Shown here: positions 8,658-18,484 of the stretch, piece by piece
How the letters are laid out: every line of letters starts with the position of its first letter
How positions within the stretch are numbered: the stretch's first letter is position 1
NCBI GenBank assembly: GCA_019752115.1
Contig: JAIEMN010000003.1
Location: 62,001-126,000, forward strand
DNA: 64,000 nucleotides
Direction of reading: 5' to 3'
Source: Gemmatimonadaceae bacterium
GTDB taxonomy: Bacteria; Gemmatimonadota; Gemmatimonadetes; Gemmatimonadales; Gemmatimonadaceae
Notes under the pieces: model-generated
Database searches by the model: none
Seen by the model: the letters and a program-made list of their open reading frames with translations, nothing else
What the model was told of the DNA's origin: nothing
Translations under genes and position numbers: made by a program

Positions 8658-10481
8658 ATGATTCGAGCGTCCCGCCGCATCGCTCTGGCATTGACCTTCA
8701 GCGCGGGCGCGCTGAGGGCGCAGGCGCCCAGTGTCAGCAAGGTCGAACCGCCCAATTGGTGGGCGAACCACAGCATCAACCCCGTGCGCGTGCTCGTGCG
8801 CGGGGCGCACCTGGCGGGCGCACGCGCGTCGTGTGCGCCGCTGGTCTGCGGTGCGGTGACCGTGAATGCGGCCGGCACCTACGCGATGCTCGATGTGCGC
8901 ATCGCGCCAACGATCAAGCCGGGTGACTATCCCATCACGCTGACCACGGCACAGGGGAGCGCGAAGGCACCCTTCACCGTGAGCGCCCAGCTCCCCACGA
9001 TGGGGCGCTTTCAGGGCTTCTCGAACGATGACGTGATCTATCTGATCATGCCCGATCGGTTCGCGAACGGCGATACCACCAATGATCGCACCAAGAAGTC
9101 GCCGGGGATTCTCGATCGCACCAAGCGGCGCTGGTACCACGGCGGAGACCTCGCCGGCGTACGCAAGCAGCTGCCGTACCTCAAGTCGCTCGGCATCACC
9201 GCGCTCTGGATGACGCCGGTGTACGATCAGAACGACGGCGAGGATACCAAGGAGGTCTACGATGGTCAGACCAGCACCGGCTATCACGGCTACGGCGCGG
9301 TGGACTTCTACAACGTGGACGAGCACCTCGGTACGCTCGCTGAGCTGCGCGCGCTGACGGATGAGGCGCACGCGATGGGGATCAAGCTGGTGATGGACAT
9401 GGTCGCGAACCACACCGGCCCCTATCACCCATGGGTGAAGGACGCGCCGACGCCGACCTGGTTCCATGGCACCGAAGCCCAGCATCCGAACAACGACTGG
9501 CAGACGTGGACGCTGCGCGACCAGGCCGCGAATCTGGCCATGACGAAAACGGTGCTCGACGGCTGGTTCGTGAACATCCTGCCCGATCTCAATCAGGATG
9601 ATCCGGAGGTCGCGAAGTACATCATCCAGAACACCCTCTGGTGGGCCGGCGTCAGCGGCATCGATGCCATCCGTCAGGATACGTGGCAGTACGTGCCGGT
9701 GAAGTTCTGGCGCGACTGGATGGCCGCGATCAAGAAGCAGTATCCGAAGATGAACGTGGTGGGTGAAGTACTCGACGGCGACCCGGCCCACATTGCGTAC
9801 TTCGAAGGCACGCATGTCACGCCGGACGGCGTGAAGACGGGGGTGGACTACATGTTCGACTTCCCGATGCACTTCGTGATGCGCGAGGCCTTCGCCCGCG
9901 GCGGCTCGCTGCGGGAAGTGGTGAAGATGCTGTCGCGCGACTTCCTCTATGCCAATCCGAACGCGATGGTGACGCTGCTCGGGCTGCACGACGAGCCGCG
10001 GTTCATGGGGGAGCGTGGGGCGACGGTGGCCGGACTCAAGCTGGCGTACACGCTCCTGCTCACCAATCGCGGCACGCCGATGCTCTACTACGGCGACGAG
10101 ATCGCCATGCCCGGCGGTGGTGATCCGGACAACCGCCGCGACTTCCCCGGCGGCTGGCCGGGCGACGCGACCAATGCCTTCACCCCCGCCGGTCGGACCG
10201 CCGATCAGCAGAGCGTGTGGACGCACATCCAGACGCTGCTGCAGCTCCGCGCCAAGACCCCCGCGCTGCGCACGGGCAAGATCGAACACCTGCTCGCCAC
10301 CGAACAGCAGTTCGTCTATCGCCGCGGCACCGTGGTAGTGGCGATCAACAACGCGAACACCCCGGCGACAGTCACACTCCCGGTGCCGGCGATCGGATCC
10401 GATGTCCTCAAGGCGTGTGCGTCGCTTAGTGGCACGGCGTTGACGATCCCGGCGCGTTCAAGCTGCGTATTCGTGCCGTAG
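8658..10481 (+). CDS. Exported GH13 enzyme, cyclomaltodextrinase/neopullulanase (SusA-like)
   Basis: 607 residues with an N-terminal signal peptide (hydrophobic stretch ending LRAQAPS), so probably periplasmic. An N-terminal beta domain (about 25-115) precedes the barrel, as in neopullulanases and SusA. GH13 region I is VMDMVANHTG, the nucleophile region is AIRQDTW, the acid region is VVGEVLDGD, and region IV is LGLHDEPRF; all catalytic residues are present. The calcium-loop segment DRFANGD is also typical. It would cut imported maltodextrins before inner-membrane transport. It starts four bases after the transporter stop. Exact specificity is not readable. Confidence 0.88.
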   Translation: MIRASRRIALALTFSAGALRAQAPSVSKVEPPNWWANHSINPVRVLVRGAHLAGARASCAPLVCGAVTVNAAGTYAMLDVRIAPTIKPGDYPITLTTAQGSAKAPFTVSAQLPTMGRFQGFSNDDVIYLIMPDRFANGDTTNDRTKKSPGILDRTKRRWYHGGDLAGVRKQLPYLKSLGITALWMTPVYDQNDGEDTKEVYDGQTSTGYHGYGAVDFYNVDEHLGTLAELRALTDEAHAMGIKLVMDMVANHTGPYHPWVKDAPTPTWFHGTEAQHPNNDWQTWTLRDQAANLAMTKTVLDGWFVNILPDLNQDDPEVAKYIIQNTLWWAGVSGIDAIRQDTWQYVPVKFWRDWMAAIKKQYPKMNVVGEVLDGDPAHIAYFEGTHVTPDGVKTGVDYMFDFPMHFVMREAFARGGSLREVVKMLSRDFLYANPNAMVTLLGLHDEPRFMGERGATVAGLKLAYTLLLTNRGTPMLYYGDEIAMPGGGDPDNRRDFPGGWPGDATNAFTPAGRTADQQSVWTHIQTLLQLRAKTPALRTGKIEHLLATEQQFVYRRGTVVVAINNANTPATVTLPVPAIGSDVLKACASLSGTALTIPARSSCVFVP

Positions 10482-10508
10482 CGCCTTCGTGTCCCTTCGC
10501 GGCTTCTC

Positions 10509-10826
10509 CTACTGGCCAGTTCCCGGCTCGTGCGGCACGTCCGTCTCGCCCGCGGGTGGCGCGACATAGGCGAAGGTCATGATCATCGCCACAATCCAGC
10601 CGATCACCGTCCAGCCGAGCAGCAGGTTGATGAGCAGGATCTTTGTGCGCCGCGGGCTTTCGTTCTTCCAGGCGAGCAGCGACGGCAGGATGTACAGCGC
10701 CACGCTGATGACGATCATGATCCAGCCCTTGGGGAGCCCGCCGCCGGTGTAGCGCTGAGCGGGCTCTTCGAGCTGACGGATCATCGGGACGAGCACGGGG
10801 ACGAGCATCGGCACAATATACGTCAT
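10509..10826 (-). CDS. Small two-helix membrane protein, superinfection-immunity family (T4 Imm-like)
   Basis: 105 residues from MTYIVPMLVP. Two hydrophobic segments are separated by a charged loop, and the second carries LLLGWTVIGWIVAM, which resembles the hallmark of the Imm_superinfect family (phage T4 Imm and many bacterial homologues). Most bacterial members are uncharacterised, so a phage-exclusion role is not implied. A GGAG-like stretch lies about 15 bases upstream. Its ATG overlaps the start of the opposite GNAT gene by two bases; internal ATGs at 10808 and 10784 are alternatives. Confidence 0.65.
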   Translation of the reverse strand: MTYIVPMLVPVLVPMIRQLEEPAQRYTGGGLPKGWIMIVISVALYILPSLLAWKNESPRRTKILLINLLLGWTVIGWIVAMIMTFAYVAPPAGETDVPHEPGTGQ

Positions 10827-11637
10827 GCGTGACCTGCTTCTCTCCGATCGCGCGCTCGCCCAACGGCTCGAGCGCGCCGAAGCCCATGCCAACCGGGCGT
10901 TCGTCGAAGCCCGCGCCCGGCTCGCGCCCGAGGTGGGCGCCACCTGGTGCGACGTCGACGGCACCTGGGCGATGTTCGACGGCGCGGGCTCGCCGCTGAC
11001 ACAGACGTTCGGCCTCGGCACGATGACCGACGCGCGCGAGGCGCAGCTCGACGTGCTCGAGGCGTTCTTCACGGAACGGGGGGCGGCGACCAGTCATGAG
11101 GTGGCCACCACCGCCGATGTGGGACTGCTCGCACACCTCACCGGACGCGGCTATCGACCCATCGAGTGGTCCGCGGTACTGTGGCAGCGACTCCCACGCT
11201 CGGGGGGCGGCGTCGGGAGTTCGATGTCCGTGCGTCGCATTGAGGCCTCGGAGGTCGGGCGCTGGGCGGACACGTCGGCCCGCGGCTGGGCAGAGACACC
11301 GGAACTCGCGGACTTCGTGCGCGGCTTTGGCGAGGTCAGTGCGGCGGCCCAGGATACGCACGCGTTTCTGGTGGAGTATCGGGGCGACGCGATCGCCGCT
11401 GGCAGTCTCCACCTGCACGAGGGCGTCGCGCTCTTGGCCGGCGCGAGCACCATTCCCGCGTTCCGCGGTCACGGCGCGCAGCGATTGCTGCTCATGGCGC
11501 GCCTCGCGTTTGCCATGGAGCAGGGCGCCGACCTCGCCATGATGGTGACCGCACCCGGCAGCGCGTCGCAACGCAACGCGCAGCGCGCGGGATTTCAGAT
11601 CGCCTACAGTCGCGTCAAGTTGGAGCGCGCGCGCTAG
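10825..11637 (+). CDS. GNAT-family N-acetyltransferase
   Basis: 270 residues. The C-terminal half holds the GNAT fold, with the acetyl-CoA pyrophosphate loop seen as FRGHGAQRLLL, followed by the terminal SQRNAQRAGFQIAYSR segment typical of the last GNAT strands. The N-terminal half (about residues 1-130) carries AMFDGAGSPLTQTFGLG, found in a two-domain GNAT subfamily. Substrate unknown. Its stop overlaps the stop of the convergent nickel permease (CTAG at 11634-11637), and its start overlaps the divergent upstream gene, so it has no private intergenic DNA. Confidence 0.83.
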   Translation: MRDLLLSDRALAQRLERAEAHANRAFVEARARLAPEVGATWCDVDGTWAMFDGAGSPLTQTFGLGTMTDAREAQLDVLEAFFTERGAATSHEVATTADVGLLAHLTGRGYRPIEWSAVLWQRLPRSGGGVGSSMSVRRIEASEVGRWADTSARGWAETPELADFVRGFGEVSAAAQDTHAFLVEYRGDAIAAGSLHLHEGVALLAGASTIPAFRGHGAQRLLLMARLAFAMEQGADLAMMVTAPGSASQRNAQRAGFQIAYSRVKLERAR

Positions 11638-12311
11638 CGGAGCTCAGCCAGCACGCCCGCGCCGAGTGAGAGGCCAACAACCACACTCATCGCCGCCGCG
11701 CCGAGGCGCACGTAGCGGGCGGCGCTCGCGTTGCGCTTGCTGACCATGCCGGTGGCGGTGCCGGTGAGAAAACTCACCAGCGACATGCCCACGATGGTGC
11801 CCACGCCAAAGGTGAGCAGATAGGCAAACTGCTCGCGCACATCGCGCGAGGCGGCCACGAGCAGCACCACGACGGCGCCGCTGCCGGCGAGCCCATGCGC
11901 GAGCCCAAACCCGAGCGCCCGTGACGCCGTCCGCACCTCGGCGGTGTGCACGTGCGAGTGATGATGCGAATGGGCCGCGTGGTGCGGCTCTCCCAGCGCA
12001 TGGCGATGCCGCCGCGCTTCGACCCACAGGGAGCCCACCCCCAGCACGATGAGCAGCGTGGCGACGCCGAGTTCGGCCGTGCTGTAGAAGCGCTCCGGGA
12101 CCCGGATGCCCAGCAGAATGAGGGCGACGGCTACGAGCGCCACACTCGCCGTGTGCCCGATTCCCCGGGCGACCCCCAGCCGCGCGGCGTGCGACATGCC
12201 GCCCTCCCGTGTGGCGAGGGTCGTGACGGCCGCGAGATGGTCCGGCTCGAACGCGTGGCGGAACCCCACCACGAAGCCGATGCCGAGCGCCGGCAGCAGG
12301 AGTTCGGTCAT
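11634..12311 (-). CDS. NicO/NiCoT-type nickel permease for hydrogenase maturation
   Basis: 225 residues, about six hydrophobic segments. The first helix region carries RHAFEPDHLAAVTT, matching the HX4DH nickel-binding motif of nickel/cobalt permeases. A central loop is histidine-rich (HHAAHSHHHSHVH), a common metal-sensing or metal-capture element. Its ATG overlaps the hypF stop (TGATG), so it is co-translated with hypF and should supply Ni2+ for the hydrogenase. Cobalt is a possible alternative; the hypF linkage makes nickel much more likely. Confidence 0.82.
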   Translation of the reverse strand: MTELLLPALGIGFVVGFRHAFEPDHLAAVTTLATREGGMSHAARLGVARGIGHTASVALVAVALILLGIRVPERFYSTAELGVATLLIVLGVGSLWVEARRHRHALGEPHHAAHSHHHSHVHTAEVRTASRALGFGLAHGLAGSGAVVVLLVAASRDVREQFAYLLTFGVGTIVGMSLVSFLTGTATGMVSKRNASAARYVRLGAAAMSVVVGLSLGAGVLAELR

Positions 12312-14692
12312 CACGCCGCTCCCGAGAGATCGGTGCACGCGGCGATCATGGCCTGCCCCAGGGCCAGACCGCCGTCGTTGCTGGGAACGCGATGATGCTC
12401 GAGCACAGTGAATCCTTCGGCGACGAGCGCCGTGCGGGCCAGGTCAGACAACAGGCGATTCTGAAACACGCCACCGGTCAGGCCAACGGCGTGTATCCCG
12501 TGCGCGTTCCGCGCGTACCGGGCCACCTCCACCATGCCAGCCGCAATCCCCTCGTGGACGGCGCGCGCGATGTCCGCCGGTGACGGCGCTTCGGGCTGTC
12601 CCTGCGCGCGCACGTCGGCGAGCAGGGCGCGCACCAGGGGCGCCACGTCCATAATGCGGGCCGGCGCGTGGGGGCCGGAGTCAGGGTTTTCCTCCACTCG
12701 CATCCGATATCGCCCGGCCAGCGGCGCCGAATCGGCCGCGGTGGCACCCGCCGCGAGCGCCTCGAACTCGATGGCCCCCTGCCCCTCGTAGCTCACCACC
12801 CGACGGCCGCCCGCCAGTGCGGCGCAGGCATCGATGAGGCGCCCCATGCTGGTCGTGGTGGCACACCCCATCCCCTTCGCCAGCTGCCAGGCCAGCGCCC
12901 GCTTCTGGGCCGGCTCGAGCGTCGCGTCGAGCGCAGTGGCGTCGTCGACGGGGATCCCGAGGGCGTGCAGCAGACCGAGCGCCGTGCGCCAGGTCTGCTT
13001 CACCGCCGCATCGCCACCAGCGAGCAGGAAGGGGGTGAGACTCGCGAGGCGCGAGTAGCTCCGATAGCCGCCCAGCAGCGCCTCGCCACCCCAGATGGTG
13101 CCATCGGGGCCGTAGCCGGTGCCATCGAAGGTGAACGCGAACAGCGTGTCGGTATCGGTAAGGCCGTGCTCCGCCATCAGGCTGGCGAGATGCGCGTGAT
13201 GATGCTGTACACGCACCAGCGGGAGTCCGCGTGCGGCGGCCTCGCGCGATGCCCAGGCGGCGGAGAGATATCCCGGATGCGCATCACAGGCGATGCGCTC
13301 GGGGTGCGCATCGTGCAGCCGCTCAAGGTGCGCCACCGCGTGCGTCAGCGCAGCGAGCGTGTCCGGACTCGCCACATCACCGATATGGCTCGACAGAAAG
13401 CAGCGCGCGCCCTGCAACACGCCAACGGTGGCCTTGAGCTCGGCGCCTACGGCGAGCACCCGCGTAGACGCATAGTCACCCAACGGCACCGCGAGGGGAA
13501 ATGGCGCATACCCGCGCGACCGGCGCACCGGTCGCTCGCGCTCATCACGACCGATCTGCACGACCGAATCGTCGCAGGGGACTTCGATGGGGCGATCGTG
13601 CGCCAGCGCCCCATCGACGAGCGGGGCCAGGCGCGCGCGGGCATCCTCATCGCGCCAGGCGATCGGCTCGTCGGACAGATTGCCGCTGGTGCACACGAGC
13701 GGACCGACCGTTGCCAGCATGGCGTGCAGTGGCAGCGACGGCAGCATGGCGCCAATCGTGTCTATGCCGGGGGCGACGTTGGGCGCAATCGGGGTGGAGG
13801 CGGCGTGCGGCACGAGCACGATGGCGTGGGCCGGTGACGTCAGCGACGCAGCCGCTCCCTCGCTTACCCGCGCAAACGTGCGCAGCGTGTCGAGCGAGCC
13901 GACGAGAATGGCGAGCGGCTTGTCGGGGCGATGTTTGCGCGCGCGCAACGTCGCGACCGCCTGCTCGTTCGTGGCATCGCACACCAGGTGATACCCGCCA
14001 ATCCCCTTCACCGCGATCACGCCGCCGGCGCGCAGCACAGCGAGCGCCTGCGCGAGCGCCTCCTCACGCCGCGCCAGGACATCGGGCCCACCGGGCGCAT
14101 ACCACGCCAGCGAGGGCCCGCACACCGGACACGCATTCGGCTCCGCGTGAAAGCGACGGCTCGTCGGATCGTCGTACTCGCGCTGACAGTCCGGGCACAT
14201 CGTGAACTGCCGCATGGTGGTGCGCGTGCGGTCGTACGGCACGTCGAGCACGATCGTGAAGCGCGGCCCGCACTGCGTGCAATTGAGGAACGGGTAGCGA
14301 TAGCGACGGTCGGTCGGATCGTTGAACTCGCGCCAGCAGTCGGCGCAGGTCGCCAGATCGGGCGAGATGGGCACCGTACCGCCGGCGCGGGCCGGACTCT
14401 CGCGAATGACAAAGTCCGAGGCCTGCGCGATCGGCACCACCACCGTCGTGACCTCATCGACCACCGATGCCGCCGGGGCCTCCGCCACCAGCGCAGCGAG
14501 AAACGCCTCGACGAGGTCCGGCGCGCCCTCGACCTCGATCAGCACGCCGTCGTCGTCGTTGTAGACCCAGCCAGTCACGCCATGGGCGTGGGCGATCCGA
14601 TGGACGAACGGCCGGAACCCTACCCCCTGCACCGTGCCCCGCACCCGGACTTGGCGGCGAACGGCCTCGGGGGGCGGTGAGGCGGCAATCAT
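12311..14692 (-). CDS. hypF: Carbamoyltransferase HypF
   Basis: 793 residues, normal for HypF. It makes the carbamoyl group that HypE dehydrates to the cyanide ligand of the [NiFe] site. N-terminal acylphosphatase domain (VRGTVQGVGFRPFVHRIA), two zinc-finger pairs (CADC with CTQC, and CPDC with CPVC), a YrdC-like domain (GVIAVKGIGGYHLVCDA), and a Kae1-like carbamoyltransferase domain with the VQHHHAH metal site and GLTGGVFQNRLL. The start at 14692 (MIAASPPPE) was chosen because it precedes the acylphosphatase domain closely; an ATG at 14713 is also possible. Neither has a strong ribosome site. Confidence 0.96.
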   Translation of the reverse strand: MIAASPPPEAVRRQVRVRGTVQGVGFRPFVHRIAHAHGVTGWVYNDDDGVLIEVEGAPDLVEAFLAALVAEAPAASVVDEVTTVVVPIAQASDFVIRESPARAGGTVPISPDLATCADCWREFNDPTDRRYRYPFLNCTQCGPRFTIVLDVPYDRTRTTMRQFTMCPDCQREYDDPTSRRFHAEPNACPVCGPSLAWYAPGGPDVLARREEALAQALAVLRAGGVIAVKGIGGYHLVCDATNEQAVATLRARKHRPDKPLAILVGSLDTLRTFARVSEGAAASLTSPAHAIVLVPHAASTPIAPNVAPGIDTIGAMLPSLPLHAMLATVGPLVCTSGNLSDEPIAWRDEDARARLAPLVDGALAHDRPIEVPCDDSVVQIGRDERERPVRRSRGYAPFPLAVPLGDYASTRVLAVGAELKATVGVLQGARCFLSSHIGDVASPDTLAALTHAVAHLERLHDAHPERIACDAHPGYLSAAWASREAAARGLPLVRVQHHHAHLASLMAEHGLTDTDTLFAFTFDGTGYGPDGTIWGGEALLGGYRSYSRLASLTPFLLAGGDAAVKQTWRTALGLLHALGIPVDDATALDATLEPAQKRALAWQLAKGMGCATTTSMGRLIDACAALAGGRRVVSYEGQGAIEFEALAAGATAADSAPLAGRYRMRVEENPDSGPHAPARIMDVAPLVRALLADVRAQGQPEAPSPADIARAVHEGIAAGMVEVARYARNAHGIHAVGLTGGVFQNRLLSDLARTALVAEGFTVLEHHRVPSNDGGLALGQAMIAACTDLSGAA

Positions 14693-14817
14693 GGGGTCAA
14701 CGTGTTTCCGCATGGCTGAATGCGAGAATAGCAAGTTCATGCCATAACGCCATCCGAAACCGGACCATAGAGTAGCCCATCCCACCCCCGCCGTTGCGCC
14801 CGCCAGGAGGAAGTTCG

Positions 14818-15606
14818 ATGGGAATCGCCGTGCCGTCCGAGCCGAGTGCTGCCCAGGAGCAGCTGCTCGCCCGCCTCTCGGAAGAGAAGACGATCGACGC
14901 ACTGAATCGCCTGCTGGACCGTCTGGACGTCATTGCGTTCACTGCCGATGCCCTGAGTGGCTTCCTGGCGCGCGCCGATGTGGTCGCGGAGAGTGTGGCC
15001 TCCAGCGTCGCCGATCTCAAGAAGATGACGGGCGAGGAGACAACCGCCGGTGAGGTGATCGGTCGCCTGCCCCAGCTGGCCAAGGCCAGCGTGCAGCTTG
15101 CGGATGTCACGGCGTCGCCGGCGTTCGACCGGATCATCAATTCGCCCCTGCTGGAGCGCCTCGGCGATCCCAAGGTGCTTCAGTCGCTCCTCGATGTGTT
15201 GGACCGCCTCGAACTGGCCTCGTTCGTCCTCGAGAGCGTGGACGGCTTCCTCAAGCGCAGTGAGGGGATTGGCCAGGCGCTCTCCGAAGACGTGGCGGAT
15301 CTCAAGAAGGCCACGCAGCCCGATCTGGTGAAGCTCAAGGAGGTCATGCGCGCCATGCCCGCGCTGGTGACCGCCGGGCAGACGCTGGTGAAGTCGGGGA
15401 TGCTCGAACCCAAGGCCGTCGAGGCGCTCGGCAAGATCGGCCGGTCGGTGGCCGACTCCTACGACGAGGCGCGCGCGGTCAAGCGGGAAACCCGGCCGCT
15501 GGGGCTCTTCGGTCTGCTCAAGGCCATTCGCGACCCGGATGTGAATCGCGCGCTCGATTTCGCCCTGCACGTCTCGAAGGCCTACGGGCAGAACCTCAGC
15601 AAGTAA
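14818..15606 (+). CDS. DUF1641-type protein with internal duplication, head of hyp/hydrogenase operon
   Basis: 262 residues. Start chosen because AGGAGG lies seven bases upstream (14805-14810). The protein is alpha-helical by composition and contains two similar segments, about residues 29-69 and 121-164, both with a LLDxLD core and ending in ADLKK. This resembles DUF1641 proteins, which accompany formate dehydrogenases and hydrogenases; no biochemical function is established. It is six bases upstream of hypA and diverges from hypF, so it leads the rightward operon. A role in hydrogenase assembly or docking is inference from position. Confidence 0.7.
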   Translation: MGIAVPSEPSAAQEQLLARLSEEKTIDALNRLLDRLDVIAFTADALSGFLARADVVAESVASSVADLKKMTGEETTAGEVIGRLPQLAKASVQLADVTASPAFDRIINSPLLERLGDPKVLQSLLDVLDRLELASFVLESVDGFLKRSEGIGQALSEDVADLKKATQPDLVKLKEVMRAMPALVTAGQTLVKSGMLEPKAVEALGKIGRSVADSYDEARAVKRETRPLGLFGLLKAIRDPDVNRALDFALHVSKAYGQNLSK

Positions 15607-15611
15607 TCGCC

Positions 15612-15991
15612 ATGCACGAACTCTCCATTGCGCATGGCATCGTCGACGTGGCCGTCGGTGAAGCGCGCCGCCTCGGCGCCGTGCGGGTCAGCGCCGTGCA
15701 CGTGGCGGTCGGGCGGTTGTCAGGGATTGAGGCGGGCGCGCTGCTCTTCTGCTACGACATCGCCACCGCGGGTACGCCCCTCGACGGCTCGCGGCTGGTC
15801 ATCGAGGACGTCCCGATCAGCATCTACTGCAAGCCGTGCGGCTCGGAGAAGGCGCTGCCGGGCGTGAACCGCTTTCGGTGTCCGGACTGTCAGACGCCGA
15901 GCGGCGACATTCGGCGGGGGCGTGAGCTGGAATTGACGCATCTGGAGGTGGAGCAGCCGGATTTCACGCCGCTCACCCAGAGTGCCGCCTC

Positions 15992-15995
<4 letters not shown>
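15612..15995 (+). CDS. hypA: Hydrogenase nickel-insertion protein HypA
   Basis: 127 residues. It begins with the invariant MHELS, whose Met and His are nickel ligands in the family. The C-terminal half has the zinc site as YCKPC and RCPDC. HypA hands nickel to the large subunit together with HypB. It starts six bases after the DUF1641 gene and overlaps hypB by four bases (ATGA). Confidence 0.95.
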
Positions 15996-16711
<716 letters not shown>

Positions 16712-16762
16712 GCGAGCAAGCGCTGCCGTGCGGAGTCGCGTGCACGACGTTACCGTGACGGT

Positions 16763-18481
16763 ATGGCGTCCCGACCGCGTGTGGCGCACCCACTGAAACT
16801 CGAAGACGGCGGCAGCCATCCACTGCGCTCCGCGGCGGACCGGCTGCAGCACGTGTTCACCGTCGCGCAGCTGCTCGCGCGCGAACCGGATGGCGCGACG
16901 CTCGCCGCCGAGCTGGCGGCGCTGTTGCCGCCAATGCTCGGGGCGGATCTCGCACTGGTGGCGACGGTGATCGACAGTGAGATCACCGCCGTGGCCGGCG
17001 GCGCGGTGCTGGACCCGGCCATCACCGCCGTGATGCGCGCCATCATGACCGTCGCGGCGACCCGACGTGAGCGTCTGGTGTCGAACGACCCGTTCACGAT
17101 GCTGCCAGGCACCTTCTCCACGCCGGCGAGTGTGGGGTACGGCAGTCTCGCCGTGATGCCCGCGTTGCATCACGCCGGGCACGCCGTCGCCGTGTTGCTG
17201 GTGGCGAGCCCGGACGAACGCGCGTTCACCGATTCGGACCTGATGCTCCTCGGCACGATCGCGGAGCAGACCGTGGTAGGCCTCGACCGGGCGCAACTGC
17301 TGGGGCGCCTGTCGGAATGGTCCAACGGGATGGAGGCGTTGCTCGCGTTCTCGGGCTCGGTGCATCAGCATCGGGCGCCCGAAGTGCTCGTGAACGAGAT
17401 GGTCGAGCATGCGGCTCGCTTTCTCAAAGCCGACGCCGGTCGCGGCGGGCTCGCCGTGGCGAGACCGAGTGGCGATCTGGTCATGGAGGCCACGGCCTAC
17501 TGGCAGCATGGGCAATGGACGCGCGCCACGCGTCGCTGGCCTCGGAAGCAGGGGATCCCGGGGATCGTGCTCGACCACGAGTTCGCGTATCTCGCCCCCG
17601 ATTACCCGAACGATCCGGCCGCCGATCCCGATCTCGTCACCGAAGGGACCATCCGTCACGCGCTCTGTGTCCCCCTGCGTGACGCGATGCATACGGTGGT
17701 GGGGTTTCTCGAATTACATCGGGGCGTGGAGCGCGCGGCGTTCACCTGGAACGATGCGGCGTTTCTCGAGGCGCTGGCGGACACCACCGCCATGGCGATC
17801 GAGAACGCGCGGCTGGTGAACGCGCTGGAGGCGAAGAACGACGAGATCCGGCAGCTCTTCGCGCGCCATGCCGAACGGCTGGAAGAAGAGCGGCAACACA
17901 TCGCCCGCGATCTGCACGATGAAACCGGGCAGGCGCTCGTGGGGGTCAAGCTGGCGCTGCAGGTGCTGTCGCGCGTCGTGCCCGCCACCGATCCAACCCT
18001 CGCAGCGCCGCTCGATGAGCTGCGTCTGCAGGTGAATCAGGCGACCTCGCGGTTCCGTCAACTCGCCCGGCGGCTGCGCCCCCCGAGTCTCGACCAGCAT
18101 GGTTTGGCCTCGGCCATCGGCCAGTTGGCGCACGATGCCGAACAACGGAGTGGGCTGCAGGTGTCGGTCGCGTTCGAGGGGATCGACGAACGGCGCTGGC
18201 CGCTGCACGAAACCGCGGTGTTCCGCATCGTGCAGGAGGCGCTCACGAACGTGTGCGTGCATGCGCAGGCCACGACATGTGCCGTGCGCGTGTCGCATAC
18301 CGGGCATTCCCTGGCCGTGCGCATCACCGACGACGGCCGTGGCTTCCGCCCCGATGAGCGCACGCCCGGGCTGGGGCTACGCGGCATCGGCGAACGCGTC
18401 CACATGCTCGGCGGGACGCTGCAGGTGTCGAGCGCCCCCGGCGAGGGGACGCGCCTGCTGATCGATCTGCCGCTGTCGTAG
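16763..18481 (+). CDS. Soluble GAF-GAF histidine kinase (NarL/DegS class), candidate hydrogenase regulator
   Basis: 572 residues without membrane segments. Two GAF-like domains (about 25-190 and 195-355), then a HisKA_3 domain with ERQHIARDLHDETGQAL (phospho-acceptor His385) and a HATPase_c domain with DDGRGF and GLGLRGIGERV. The GAF part has a single Cys (about residue 302), so a cysteine-bound Fe-S sensor is unlikely; haem or a small molecule remains possible. It sits 51 bases after hypB and three bases before its response regulator, inside the hydrogenase locus. Control of the hydrogenase genes is inferred from location. Confidence 0.88.
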   Translation: MASRPRVAHPLKLEDGGSHPLRSAADRLQHVFTVAQLLAREPDGATLAAELAALLPPMLGADLALVATVIDSEITAVAGGAVLDPAITAVMRAIMTVAATRRERLVSNDPFTMLPGTFSTPASVGYGSLAVMPALHHAGHAVAVLLVASPDERAFTDSDLMLLGTIAEQTVVGLDRAQLLGRLSEWSNGMEALLAFSGSVHQHRAPEVLVNEMVEHAARFLKADAGRGGLAVARPSGDLVMEATAYWQHGQWTRATRRWPRKQGIPGIVLDHEFAYLAPDYPNDPAADPDLVTEGTIRHALCVPLRDAMHTVVGFLELHRGVERAAFTWNDAAFLEALADTTAMAIENARLVNALEAKNDEIRQLFARHAERLEEERQHIARDLHDETGQALVGVKLALQVLSRVVPATDPTLAAPLDELRLQVNQATSRFRQLARRLRPPSLDQHGLASAIGQLAHDAEQRSGLQVSVAFEGIDERRWPLHETAVFRIVQEALTNVCVHAQATTCAVRVSHTGHSLAVRITDDGRGFRPDERTPGLGLRGIGERVHMLGGTLQVSSAPGEGTRLLIDLPLS

Positions 18482-18484
18482 CGC

